From Membranipora membranacea (lineage: Eukaryota; Bryozoa; Gymnolaemata; Cheilostomatida; Membraniporidae): DNA of 64,000 nucleotides. The position numbers were made by a program, and so were the translations under genes. The notes beneath the pieces are model-generated. The model searched no databases. It was not told the origin of the DNA and was given only the letters and a program-made list of their open reading frames with translations. The stretch lies in NCBI GenBank assembly GCA_914767715.1, contig OU612065.1:35836001-35900000 (forward strand), given 5' to 3'. Of this stretch, positions 12,056 through 24,375 are shown in pieces (the stretch's first letter is position 1; each line of letters begins with the position of its first letter).

Positions 12056-14409
12056 TGAGGTTTGCAAAAATTTGTCCCGAAATTTTCCCATTCATGTCCT
12101 TCATTGGCTGCTGCCCATCAGTCCATCCACTTCTAGCTACAATGCCTCAAAGATATCTCAAACAGGAAATCATCCATTGAAGAATTATATTCCAACCGAT
12201 CGAAGATCAAGCAACTCTAGACATGGCACTACGTAAGCACGAAAGAGTAGAACAACCCTGTATGAGAAAAGTTTTTTCTTAAACTATTTTTGATTGATCT
12301 TTTTTTGCACACGGTCTCATTTGCCCTCGTTGCATTGATCAGTGATGAATAAAGTTAATATCTATCTATCTATCTAGCTGGGATCAGCCTGCATAAGATT
12401 TTTATCTCAACACATTTGGAAGGTATGGACAGGGATGGAGATTCGGGCAGAGGAACGGTATCACTGCATACTGCATGCAATCATAAATAAATAGAGATGA
12501 ATCATGAGTGTCTGGATTTAATGAAGATGGAACAATCTTGTATTACGCCAAGTGTAAACAGTATTAAATTTTCTTCTGCCTTCATTTTACGATAAAAACT
12601 ATTGTATCTATCACAGCTTTGTCTAATCCTTCCAGATTGTTAAACACTACCACTAGAAGTCCCAGCAATGTATCCTGAGTTTTACCTGTATCGCATGATT
12701 AGAACTTCTAATCGTCAGCCACCTCCGCTGTTAAGGTATAGTAACGGTTTATACTCTAACAAATAATCATAATGTCTTATACACTGTCGGAAGGCTCTCA
12801 ATGCCAGGCTCGCAGAGAATCAATTTTCAACGATGTCATGTCACATGACGTAATGTAATCATTCGACATATAATTTGACTTTTCTAGGGATAACTTTTAA
12901 ACAGATGAAGGTAGAATCAAGATTTTTTTCTGTTATCTCCTTGTATCAATTTAACTTCAAATACTTATACAACGCACAGCCTTTGATCTTTTTGGGATAA
13001 TGTCAAAAAATAGCGAATATGTGCAAAAAATCCACTTAAATAAAAGGCTCAGCATTATAAATGTGTTGGGGATGCAACTTCAATCTTGTAACGCCGATAT
13101 CACAAGATGTCTGTGATCATGTTTAGGCATTTGGATAACTTCTATGGCTATCATGTCAGAATAGAAATAACGAAAATAACTACCATGTTTTGTTTTAAAA
13201 AAAATTGAAGTCAAACGTATTCTATTACTCCATTTAAAATAACTTAAGGTTGTTAACTAATCGCCCCTTATTTAACACAAACTGAGCTGAGGCCTTATTT
13301 ACTCCAATTTTTTTAATCATAATTAATCTGTGATTATCTCTTTTTCTAAGAGAGATAGAGCTATATGTTAATTTCATCATAATTCAGCTATGCTGCTATA
13401 GCTGAATTTAATTTGTCTTTGCCAATTGTTCTCATCACTACTATACAGGCTGCTGATTAGCATTCTGTCGCTGGGACTAACAGTGGATTATCTCTGGTTT
13501 GTATAATCTGATAAAAAGCCTCCTTGATTGTACCATGAGATAGATCAAATCATATCAAACAAATTCCTGAAGGCTTTTTATCTTAGCTGTTTTAGAAATG
13601 GTGTCAATTTCCGATCACTGCTGATTTTTCTTTAATTAATCCTAAACTTGAAATATGGGGTTTGTGACGTATACCAACAAGGTCAAAGATTAAGGTTATG
13701 GATCTGAAGCACCATCTCGTATACTCTCTACTATTTCAACCTTGTTTCAAGGACACAGGAGTATATATCAATCTCGGCCACAAAGATATTCAAGGCTCAT
13801 GCTTTATTATATCAATTTTCCACTTGACAAAACTGGTCGTTTCCAAACCAACAGCATTTATTATATGTACACAAATATAATGCATAAAAATGCCTAAGCA
13901 TTTATCAGCACTTTAGTTGCTCTGATCAAGTTACGCATAATAAATGTATAGCACTTGATTAAAACAAATCAAGCACTACCTCATGAGACAGTGCTTATAT
14001 TCAGCAGTGTGTTATGTTGCTATACTATCTATAATCAGTTAGGCCCAGGAGTTCAGCTATGTTTCATAACAAGAATGGGCTTGTAGATATTTGATCAGAG
14101 CAAAGGATGTGTCCATGGATAGTTTGGCGTCGCAATGAATTATCTGTGCATGTTTCTATAATACTTGGAGTTTACGAATTGTTGACCAACTTCGTAACTT
14201 GAGCTGGGCAAAACCACTTTTTGGTAACAAAACAAACAGGCCAGAGTGTTGACAAAAGAGGTGTATTTTCTCTAACATGACCAATAGAGTGAAAATAAAC
14301 CAACTATAGACATTTTGCATTTTGATGTTTTATTACTGCTACACTGCAAAGGAAACTGATCAATCTGTTATTAAGCTTCATGATTTGTAATGGATGTCCA
14401 GTGAACCAC
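12056..14409. other. No gene seen
   Basis: AT-rich intergenic sequence with a short (ATCT)n run near 12358. Short open frames here resemble no family and lack splice context. Confidence 0.4.
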
Positions 14410-14775
14410 TGCCTATGAGATTGAACTGGTTGGGACAGCGAGATCATTCAGGTGAGCAATATTGTGTATATCATCATCTATCGCTTTTTAGTGTAGTACT
14501 GATAGATAAGGAGAGTGCAAGTTATTCTTCTCCAGTGAGTGGCAGATTTAAGGTTCATAAAATACGCTCGAGCTTGCCTTACTAAGACTCTCATTACCAC
14601 ATGTCTAGCTGTTTTTTTCAATGGCCAATAGAAGTAAATTTTGAAGGACTCAGCGTTTAATGGCTGAAATAGAATTTCTCGAAAAAAAAACATAATTAGC
14701 AACAAAACTCAAGTATCAATTTAAAGAAAAATACTACCGTAATACCTCACTTATAAGGCACCGGCCTTATAAGAT
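14410..14775 (+). repeat. Dispersed repeat ending in a palindrome, copy 1
   Basis: About 365 bases recur in inverted orientation at 24011-24375. The right end is the hairpin CTTATAAGGC-ACCG-GCCTTATAAG, preceded by TACCGTAATACC. Both copies stop matching directly after the palindrome, so it marks the element end. There is no coding capacity: the open frames on either strand differ between copies. A 3' hairpin is typical of Helitrons, but a CTRR terminus is not evident, so the class stays open. Confidence 0.65.
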
Positions 14776-15739
14776 TAGTAACAATAGCATCAACCTGCAG
14801 GAGAAGATTTTGTTCTACGTGCAATTATTATTACTAAATTTTGATGACGCCAGGGAGGGTGCTAATTACAACTGTTCACAACTCGGAGTTGTGTTCTCTC
14901 ATCCCACAGCACATTTCACTCCACCATTGGCACCCTATGCAAAACAGCGTAGGTGTTAGGGTTATTGACCTTAAATGGCCCATTGCTGGACCCCTTGTAG
15001 TGACGGTTTATTAGCTGTTTTTCACGCTTGTCTGCATGTCTTTCCATGCTTCCACAAATCTTTCCATGAGTCAGTCAGTAGACGAGTAAATGAAAACATT
15101 ATTTTGGTAATAACATCCAGTTATGCTAACAGCAACAACAACATGCATTGTGTCATTCAATTCATTCAATGTTATAAAAAAAATCAACCCAAACACTGTC
15201 GTCGATTCTGAGAGTATAGGAGATTAAAAGCTAAATTTAATTTGATCATACAAGAGATTTTGCTGAGCTTTGTTCATTTATGTCACAAACTAAATGTTTT
15301 ACATTTATACCTATTGAGCACATAAAATTGCTCCACTGCTGATAAAAAGCGCATCTCATGTTTAAAAAACTGTAAAATATTGAAATTTAAATGGTGTTTT
15401 CTTAAATATAAATATAAACACTTAAATATTACTTTCCATTATTCCAAGATCTTATCTCGAAAGTCCTTTATTTCATTATCTGAAGAGAAATATTGTAGGT
15501 CTATAATTATTGTTTCTTGTCTAGTTAAAGCTGGATTTTAATGAGTTTAAATTAGAAACATGAGGTAATGCCTTTTACCAGCAGGGGGCATAAAAACAAT
15601 TCTTTTGCTGAAAAAAATATGTGATATGAGTGGAATATATAATTGAAAATGCTTCTAAATATGTTTGAAACTAAGCTCAAAGTCAGCACTTAAATCAAAG
15701 AGTAACGTGGATATTTTTTAGTTGATGATTGTCCCGCAG

Positions 15740-15820
15740 GAAACTCTGTACATGCCGAGAGGTACTGCTTGATCTGAAAAATCGGTATCAAGGCAAGAAA
15801 GACATCAGTTATGCAGGTAA
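15740..15820 (+). other. Possible isolated exon, coding frame LLDLKNRYQGKK
   Basis: An acceptor-like GTCCCGCAG is followed by an open stretch (read with one leading base: KLCTCREVLLDLKNRYQGKK, then DISYA) that ends at a good donor, GTAAGTA, near 15819. In-phase and out-phase would be 2 and 1. It could be an exon of an unrecognised gene or the 5' non-coding exon of the receptor gene starting at 17259. Splicing it in frame into the 17259 exon leads to a stop at the next junction, so it is not placed in that protein. Confidence 0.3.
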
Positions 15821-17258
15821 GTATTATATATACATACACATATTACAACGGTAGTCAAATAATCCTTCGTAAACACCTTTCACGGTCTGAGATTATAGTG
15901 ATTTCACTGTAGATTTAAGACAATTCACAACTGTGACCTGTTGATAGAGAAAATTGATAAATGGATACATGGATACATGGCTTAGATCATCCTTTCAGTT
16001 GGGTTCTGTGAAGGACACATCCCTTGGACCATATGTCATAGTTATGCATTTATCAGTGGAATTGATGAAAGAAAGTAATGACGCATGTCCCACTTCAAGC
16101 ATCAATATTGTAAACATATTAATGCTGAGGAAAGTCATAAGGAAAAAGATAAAATACTCTGGATTCTCAGTATGGCACCAGTGTTGAGTCAATGAACTAG
16201 GTTTAGTTCATTGGTTGAGTGAACCTATAGTTTATGTAACAGGATATCCTTTGATTCGAGTTAAGACCTATTTTATCAGTTTTTTTTTAATAGTTCATAC
16301 TTGCCAAGTCTCCCGATTTAGGCGTGACTCTCCAGATTTTTACACCCATCTCCCACTTTTTGTAAATCTCACTTTTTCCTCCAGATTTTAGAGAAAACAG
16401 TCCAATCGCAATTTTTTGATAGTTATCCAAGCACATGTTGTTGTTGACTAGTTACTGTTAAGGTCTTTGCACACAAAATTGAAAGAATTATCAAATTAAA
16501 TAATCATAACAAATTTACCTGTTTGGTTAAGATTCAGCCTATTATTGTAAATGACCAATAGCATCCTCTCATAACTCACAACACTGACTGTCATTGGTCA
16601 CAATATAAAGTAGCTAGTCAAGTGTATACATTTAGTTTTCATTTCCTTTCAGATCACACATTTTTTAGTATTAATTTTGTACTGTCCACTCTAGTTAAAT
16701 TTAGAACCCCAGGTGGGTGACTCGGGTGCTTAGTGTTATGAACAATAATGTACGCTTTGGATTAGTCATAATTTATTGAATTAGCCATCTGGAGTTCTGT
16801 CATGAGTATTGAATCCGCCATAGGCTACTACGTTTCGAATACATCATAATCAATGAATTCACCCAAGCTCACAATCTCCTTATATCTTTGTTCACTTTCA
16901 ACCCAACCTGGTTGGGTCATCATTTATTGATAGAGAGCGCTTACCGTAGACGAGTATATATATTCTATAGTTAGTTTTGATGGTTTGGAGGTGAGTCAAT
17001 ATTTTTAGCTGACGTGGGAGTTAATGTTATGTTAAGTTATGATGTCGGGTAAATGTGGGCTAGCCATAAACGACGATACGTAATGATAACCTTTCCTCCT
17101 GAGTACTTTTTACTCCTCTGGGGAGTTTCATAGTAGAGCAGAAAACGCATCTAATAATGTGCGGCCTATGTGATGCCGATAGCCGGCCTAAAAGGCAAAT
17201 AATTCCTGGCCTCCTTTCATGTATCGTATTGTAACTCTATGTTTTTATTTAATAACAG
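15821..17258. other. No gene seen upstream of the receptor gene
   Basis: AT-rich sequence. Around 16300-16400 there is a run of phrases like TCTCCCGATTT and CTCCAGATTTT that resembles a repeat also suggested at 45960-46060. No other feature is supported. Confidence 0.35.
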
Positions 17259-19890
17259 ATGTTTCAGACCTGTCTCATTGTCGCTATACTAGCTGGAACT
17301 TCTGGACTTTGGTGAGCAATTTTATGTTTGGCTTCGATTTTCTTATTATGCTGTCAAAATGCCAAACTCAAAATTTCCATCATGTACCTTACAGACTATA
17401 TGATAACGACACTGATAGTGATAATATAGGGGCCCCCCCTACTTATAGTATAGATTATAGATGTCCATTTCTTAGCTTATAGGCTTGTAGGCTTATAGAT
17501 AGATGCAAGTAAAGATATAGATTTATAGATGTTATCAATGTAAAGATAAAGATTTATAGATTTCTTAATGTATCTCTAAAGTGCTGTCAGTGCTGTGTGT
17601 CTCCTGTGCTCTCTTTGTGTGTGTATGGTCGTTGTGTAGCAAAGCAGCGCGCTTAAGTTTATAGATTGGGATTCTTAATTTATAGATATTATAGACAGTC
17701 CTGTGTGGGGGGAGCCCCAATATAGGAGACAATGGGTGACAAATTTGTTTAAACTCAATCTTCAAAAAGTTTGGTCAACTGCAATAAAGAGGCCTTTTGA
17801 GCTGTGATCTTAGAACTCGATACAAAATAGGCATTCATACAATCATAATGCAACTCATGTTGTCTTTATTTTTTAGGTTTTCTCTTGATGACTATATGCA
17901 TGAATTCATTGTCACAGATAGGGATGTGTACGCCATGGCAGAAGATAATTTTAAGAGTGGAAATATTCTATTTAGTGATAGACACTCACTCAAATCTACA
18001 GATGGTTCTACAACATCACTTATAGTAGGATCAGCATCATTTTCTGGATACGCGGGTGGCGTCGGGATTCAGGCTAGGTTTGATTTCATTTCGTCCTTTG
18101 TCCAGCTCACTCCAACTGATGTGCTGGTAGTGGACTTCGGCAATCACTGTTTTAGAACTGTTGATCGGTTGACGAACGCCACAGCTAATTTCACAGGCAC
18201 CTGTCAGGTTAGTGGTGATAGAGATGGGAGTGACCACCTTTTTAGTGAACCGAGGACGATAATAGAAGATTTGAAGAACCCTGGACATTTCTTCATAACT
18301 GAAAAATCAGGAGCAGCTTTGAGATACATGTCAGTCAATGCAGGACATATAAATGTGACAACTCTGTACAGAGGAGTTTTCAGCTATCGAGACATGGTGC
18401 AGAAGACATCAACAGGAAATGTCTACATAACACATGATGGCGGTGTGAATGTTTATGACTATATACATGAAACAATGTCTGCCCTGGTAGGATCTACAGC
18501 ACAGGGATTTGTTGATGGGGTTTTCTCTCTGACTCGATTTCGAGGCCTGAGCGGCATAACATTGATATCGGATAGCGTCATTCTAGTTGCTGATGAAAAT
18601 AACAACAGGCTACGACTATTAGATCTGAGTACAAACACAAGTTCATCTATCTGCTCTGGGATAAGAGGGAATCAGGATGGAAATCTAACCTCATGTCAGC
18701 TCAACTGCCCGTTGGCACTGCTGATGAAAAATGACACTCTCTATGTCGGCGGGTTTCGAAGAATCAGGAAGATCCAAGGTAAGCAAAGCAATGATTATGA
18801 AGTTGCTTGAGTTTTCAGTTATAGATTTGATTGATAAATTACCCTCTAGTGGTAAACCAAGATTGGAACGTTCAGGATTTTTGGATCTGTTTTGACAATA
18901 TTCTTTTTACATTAAGCGATATTATTTTTCAGGTACAAACCTTCGAACAACAACAACAACAACAACCACACCGACACCAACAACAACAACAACTACAACA
19001 ACAACAGCAACAACAACCACAAAAATATCAGTAACAGAGGGATTTTCCACAACATATGATTACAAATCAACAAAAGGTACTCAAAATACTTTAGCAGCTG
19101 ATGATAATTTTATGTAATTGGGCAAATAACCCTGAACTTTTTCTCTGTGGAAAACATTTCATCAATTAACTGTAAATGATTGGTTTGAGAGACTTACTAT
19201 TTATCTTGCTGTATCTTGTTCATGTCCTTCCAAAGACATAATAACGCATATTCTAGATGGAGACTATGAGACTTTGACTATGGGAACTACTAGAAAGCCG
19301 ATGAAACCACAATTCCCAACTACAGTTCACATAGTGATAATTTCTGCTGCCGCTGCCGTGATTTTGATATCTGTGTTGATCTTTGTTGCCTACATCATCA
19401 GACAGAGATCTTTATCAAACTCCACTAATCAAAGGTAAGCTAAAATTATGTAATTGACTTTGATCAGCAAAGCTGACCATATTTATCTGCTTCTAGTTTT
19501 ATTATTCCATTCCCTTTGCACTTACCTCTAGTGTCCGTACTGTATTAGCAAGAGGCATCATCATAGTGCGTTATATAGTTCACATATAACAAAACTAGTG
19601 ATATATCATTGTCAGGCGGCTAAAACGGTACAATATTGGTTGCAAATATAGTCGTTTTGTATCCTAAATCTTGCAGATGATGTTATGATTATAACAGCCT
19701 TAAGGAAACTGTAAAAAGTAGTAAGGTGTAGTGAAATTTTTAAATATTGCATCCGCAATACCTGTATCAAACAGGACTATCATCTGCAATATATTTCAGG
19801 GCAGAAAACTCTAACATGAGGATGCAAACCTTTAGTGAGAGGGCTGGAGATTGTCAGAACATCCCTGGTCAAGAGGACAACCCAAGATAA
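17259..19890 (+). CDS. NHL-like propeller receptor with Thr-rich stalk (type I membrane protein 1)
   Basis: Exons 17259-17311, 17877-18778, 18933-19076, 19236-19434 and 19800-19890 join with consistent phases (2,1,1,2) into 462 residues; the terminal exon ends at TAA 19888-19890. Residues 1-17 form a signal peptide (MFQTCLIVAILAGTSG). Residues about 40-315 look like NHL-type beta-propeller blades: LVVDFGNHCFRTVDRL, ILVADENNNRLRLLDLST and LYVGGFRRIRKI. Residues about 324-350 are a mucin-like threonine tract encoded by ACA/ACC repeats. One TM segment follows (about 397-421, VILISVLIFVAYII core), then a basic stop-transfer (RQR) and a tail of about 40 residues. It is predicted to be a glycosylated cell-surface protein; ligand and pathway are unknown. 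The exon before 17259 may be non-coding, because the ATG sits directly after an acceptor-like TAACAG. A decayed copy of exon four lies at about 36340-36660. Confidence 0.85.
17429..17718. mobile_element. MITE-like DNA element (short form) in receptor intron 1
   Basis: A 290-base relative of the element at 4907-5322. It starts GGGGCCCCCCCTAC, ends GGGGGGAGCCCC and is flanked by AATATA at 17423-17428 and 17719-17724, a 6-bp target-site duplication. It lacks the internal block of about 125 bases found in the long form. Confidence 0.8.
18947..19022 (+). repeat. (ACA)n-type repeat coding for polythreonine
   Basis: A trinucleotide-type ACA/ACC/CCA repeat inside receptor exon three. In the frame fixed by both flanking exons it gives threonine with a few prolines and alanine, which is an O-glycosylation-type stalk. 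The glutamine reading belongs to the wrong frame. Confidence 0.85.
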
Positions 19891-20812
19891 ACCTGACGTG
19901 ATCAGATTACAATAAGTGACCATGCTTATAGCACAACAAAGTAAGAATGACGATATGAGGGACATTAATACACAAATCAGAAAACACTGGAAGGAGATGC
20001 TGTGAAATTTTATTATAAGTTTCTCATAGGCAGAGCTCACCAGTGTATACCAAAGGCTCATAAACCCGATAACACAAAATGCACATTTCGGGGGGGGGGG
20101 GGGGGGGGTGTGTTGCGCGGGAAAGAGGCTGGGGTGCACAGGCTAGTTAAGAGGTCAGTATGGTGACTCATGGTCTGCGAGACATCAGTTATGTATGATA
20201 ACAGGTAAACAACTAAACAGGTTATATTGAGACCAGATTCACTGGTCACCAGTTTCCATGAGATTGAGATTGGGTGCAATCCATGGAAATGTCTGACAGT
20301 TTGCGGTTCAGTTCGAGCTAAGTTGTGCAAACTACAGCAAGTGGTTATCATCTGCCGAGCGGGTGGCCCAAGTTCTCATCCCGGCGGTGGTAAATGTTTT
20401 TGAAGTTTCAGCTGGACTTCAGCCCATGGCAATGCATATTTTGAAGGCGAAACGAAAGATGACAACAAAAAGATTTACATGGAACCACAAAGTTTACTTG
20501 CTTATAATGAATGTGTAAAATTATTTTTTGAATTTATTATTGTCATATTCACTTTTTACAGTGTTGTGTTTATCATATGACCTAATTTACAGGTAACCAG
20601 CTGAATTAGCAGGACCACAATTGCCTCCAAATTTATTGCAGCTTTATTTTTTTATTTTTCTCTCTCATATTTGTCAGATAAGAACATCTCTATTGCAATA
20701 TTTGTTTTGCGTATGCAACAAATAATTTAAATTCCAAGTGTAACAAAGATGATGGGCGCTTGAATATTCGTATGGTAATTATAACCCTACGTATGGTAAT
20801 TATAACTAAATA
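19891..20812. other. Sequence after receptor 1; poly-G run
   Basis: No gene seen. A poly-G run of about 20 lies at 20089-20108. An assembly or sequencing length error is likely in such a run. Confidence 0.4.
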
Positions 20813-21600
20813 ATGTTATATGGTCTCAATAAGTTCTGTTGTTTACCTGTAAAGTGTAAGTCACACTTTCTGTTGCATAATATTCAAGATGATATCGATG
20901 GGTTGTCCTCCTTCTTATGTGGTGGGCGGGGGCAGTGGCGTAAATGTGAAACAAAGCTGTTAGGTTTCATCATAAATGACAGGCTAACATGGAATGACCA
21001 TATTTCCTATACTAGTAAAAAGAAAGGTATCAAAGGCAGTTACATTATTACAACTTTGTAGGCCTTTTCTTGACAACAAAAAATCTATTTTATTTTACTA
21101 TCATTTCATTTTTGCCGCATCATAAGTGGTATCCATAATTACTACAGCCTATCACCAGACTATATACTATATGACTTATTTTTACCCCTGAAAAGAGCAT
21201 TCAGGTTGATATGTAATATACAAAACATCCCTAACATACATGGTACCAACCAACAAATAATCAAGGTCGTTACACCCTTTACCTTTACCAGTGCTCAACA
21301 TATATACTAACATTACTGGAGATCAATTAATAAAAAAGTTGGAACAATTTTTATTTTTTCGGGCAATTTCATTCTGAGGGATATTTTCAAGCAACACCCA
21401 AATTCAAATATCTTTTTAGATGATATAATAGCATCTACATTTTACAATATACCAATTATAAATCATTCAAATGTTATTCTCTGATTATCTTTTTCCTCAT
21501 CTTGATTGAGATTTTTGTTTCCCTCATTTTGTTTTTTCTCGGAGGCTGAGTTTGTAAAACATTCTCATCAAATGAAAATTATGCCAATAAAGTAAAAAAA
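20813..21600 (+). mobile_element. 3' fragment of a non-LTR retrotransposon
   Basis: The frame at 20940-21050 contains KLLGFIINDRLTWNDHI, the block just after the polymerase core of Jockey/CR1-like reverse transcriptases. Further pieces in other frames (KRAFRLICNIQ near 21195) match the usual C-terminal region. It ends with GCCAATAAAG and a short A tract near 21595, read as the 3' tail. It is frameshifted, 5'-truncated and dead. Confidence 0.7.
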
Positions 21601-22360
21601 TATGACTTGGAAAATGGTCTGTTTATTTATTGACGAAAAAGTCTGAGTTGAACCCAAAAATCTGAGTAACTCGGGCTAAACCTGAGTGGTTGAGAGCCCT
21701 GGTAATATTGTCTGTGATATGTAATAAATCAATCAAATCAATCAGGTGAAGACCAGAGAAGGCAGGGGAGGGATTTTGTTTTGCAGTTTTGTGTTAGAAA
21801 TTCTTCAAATGCAGTCACCTCGGCCATATGCCATCAACAGCTTGAAGTCAATATGGTTAGTTGGGTATCCAGATGAATCACAGTATGAAAGGTTTTTACT
21901 ATGGCATCTACTGTCATGAGGATATTGCTCACTGTGTTAATGGCTGTGACGCCATACAGAGAGCAAAGAGTTACAGGGGCCTTAGCTCATGATAATATTC
22001 AAAATCGTATTGTGCTAACCTAAATTATTAGCCATCCTTATGTAAGCCTCTATAAGTAAATAAATAAGCAATCACTACTAGTATGCCTACCTGTAAATAT
22101 GAGAGCACTACATAGTAAATCATTTGATTGTATGACTAAACAGAGAGACATTGCGACAACACAAACCATCACAAACCAACACAATTATGAGATTATGTTG
22201 ACTTAATCTTGTCACCAAACAATAGCTCATGCACCTGTTTTTATAAACAATTTTAATTAGCCACACAATTACATATTTTATTATGAATAGCAACACATGA
22301 TAACACTCTATGGAGAGGTATACACCCGAGGGTGCTGGGGGCTGGAACAATCAACAATGA
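21601..22360. other. No gene seen
   Basis: AT-rich sequence without a recognisable product. Confidence 0.35.
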
Positions 22361-22361
22361 A

Positions 22362-22456
22362 AGCTCCCCCAGTGGGGCTCGAACCCACAACTCCTGTGGC
22401 ACTAATCGCCTGGCAGTGAATAGCAAGCGCGCTAACCGATTGCGCCATCTCACCAT
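22362..22456 (-). repeat. tRNA-like SINE head
   Basis: On the minus strand there is an A-box-like GATGGCGCAATCGGTTAGCGCG followed at tRNA-like distance by a B-box, GGGTTCGAGCCC (rc at 22375-22386). The whole is about 92 bases and the anticodon stem does not read as a clean cloverleaf, so a SINE promoter is favoured over a working tRNA gene. The next segment (CGGAGTTGTGTTCTCTCATC at about 22510-22529) also occurs at about 14883-14902, showing a dispersed family. Confidence 0.55.
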
Positions 22457-22529
22457 CCCCAGAAAAGAATGGGTCGATGGCGCTAATTAGATAGCCCGCT
22501 ATTCACTACTCGGAGTTGTGTTCTCTCAT

Positions 22530-24004
22530 CCCAGAAGAATGCTGTGTGTACAGCCTCTGCTTACAATTGATATTGCTAGCATAATGAATTACGCTGTGTT
22601 AAACACTTTCCAGCTCCTATCTCAATTTTAACTTATGAATCCCTATTCTCAGTACCAAGATATGCACATATTTTGGTAACCTTCCATTTATCATAATAGT
22701 TAGAATGCAATTCAGTATTCATAGATCAGCTTCTTGCTATAATCTGTAATCAAAGAGAAACCCGTGCATCCCAATTGACAAGCCCATGACCTCCAACGCA
22801 TGCACGTTGTGCGACTGACACTCTTAACGTATGTCACCAACTCTTAAATCCATCTCATTCTTGATAGCACGCTTTCTGCATCAAACAATCGAAGCTAATA
22901 AAATATAATCTATTTTAACCACAATTTCTAAATTGAAAGATTCATACCCGTTTGTGTTGACTAAATAAGCCATCACAAAATTACAAAGAAGATCTTTCCG
23001 AACACACAGAGTCAGCATATTTTGGAGGCATGTGTCATGCGAGATTATAATAATAATAGCCATTCACATCATGGTTGCACTAGCTTGCCATGCACTTCTA
23101 TTAGCTTGACTCAGGAGGCTATACTGGTCGTGGAGCAAGTCGATTGAATAGTATTAAACTCAAGCACTTTCTGAACGATCAGATGTTTGACAAAGGTGAA
23201 AAAACCTATATATACATGAAATTACAACTAAACTACACATGAATAAAAATTTTGTTGAGATATTAATCATTGAATTAAGATGGGAAACCAACCAAGACCA
23301 TTTGTGCCAAAGACTTATTTCCACATTTGATGTTGAATGATGAGATTTCCTGCTAAATTACTGAATTCGAATCAGTTAATTCATGATCAGAATATTTTGT
23401 AAAATGTAGTATTAACAATTTATAATCTTTGGAAATCACGTATTAGGCTACCAGTAGCAGATTATAATTGTACTTGTTGCATTTGGGACATAGGATTATT
23501 TGTGCCTCATACATCGATTGAATTGAAAGCTTGTTATAGAAGAGGCTTTGTTTAGACAAAGAGAGTATATCAAAGGCTAAGGTCTCTGGTGTATTGCGCC
23601 ATCGTAAGCACACATCAGGCATACTTTCAAAAAACAGATATACACGTTACATTTTGCTTGCATGCAACTTACAAGGATGCAAAAATCGGCATATCTGGAC
23701 AGCCCTATTCTGAATAACCAAAAGAAATTTGGAAGTAATCGGACTAAGGGAAGTAGGTGTGCGATACATTACTTTGTTAGTAACGGCTGTTTTTTGTAGA
23801 TTTCTTTGAGAAATAATATTTTTTTAAATATTATTGTGGCTCATTGGGTTTTTATTGGTATAATACATAATTATATGTGGGTTTAGTTCACCCATGATAA
23901 ATACACTTCCCTAGAGTGAAGTTCAAAGTTTGGTCAGGAGGAGGTAATCACCAATATCAGCCAATACTTTTAATGAACTGAGGAGCATTTTTATTTTTTC
24001 CGGA
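22530..24004. other. No gene seen; SINE-like relic near 22790
   Basis: At 22785-22830 the phrase GACCTCCAACGC, followed by a TGCACGTT-like stretch and CTCTTAACG, is a diverged match to the SINE inserted at 29978-30210. Nothing else is recognised. Confidence 0.4.
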
Positions 24005-24010
24005 GGAGGT

Positions 24011-24375
24011 GCTTCACTTATAAGGCCGGTGCCTTATAAGTCAGGTATTACGGTAGTATTTTTCTTTTAAATTGATACTTGAGTTTTGTTGCTGATTATG
24101 TTTTTTTTTCGAGAAATTCTATTTCAGCCATTATACGCTGAGTCCTTCAAAATTCTTCTATTGGCCATTGAAAAAAACAGCTAGACATAATATGGTAATG
24201 AGAGTCTTAGTAAGGCAAGCTCGAGCGTATTTATGAACCTTCAATTTGCCACTCACTGGAGAAGAATAACTTGCACTCTCCTTATCTATCAGTACTACAC
24301 TAAAAAGAGATAGATGCTGAAATACACAATATTGCTCACCTGAATGATCTCGCTGTCCCAACCAGGTCAATCTCA
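24011..24375 (-). repeat. Dispersed repeat ending in a palindrome, copy 2
   Basis: Inverted copy of the element at 14410-14775, about 93-95 percent identical by eye. Its palindrome CTTATAAGGCCGGTGCCTTATAAG is at 24011-24034. The other end abuts the truncated 5' end of the retrotransposon that follows. Confidence 0.65.

Noticed and set aside
18831-19034. Polyglutamine-type open frame
   Set aside because: It is the shifted reading of receptor exon three; the frame fixed by the flanking exons is polythreonine.
22362-22456. Functional tRNA gene on the minus strand
   Set aside because: A and B boxes are present but a clean anticodon arm and acceptor stem are not, and nearby phrases recur elsewhere, so a SINE is favoured.
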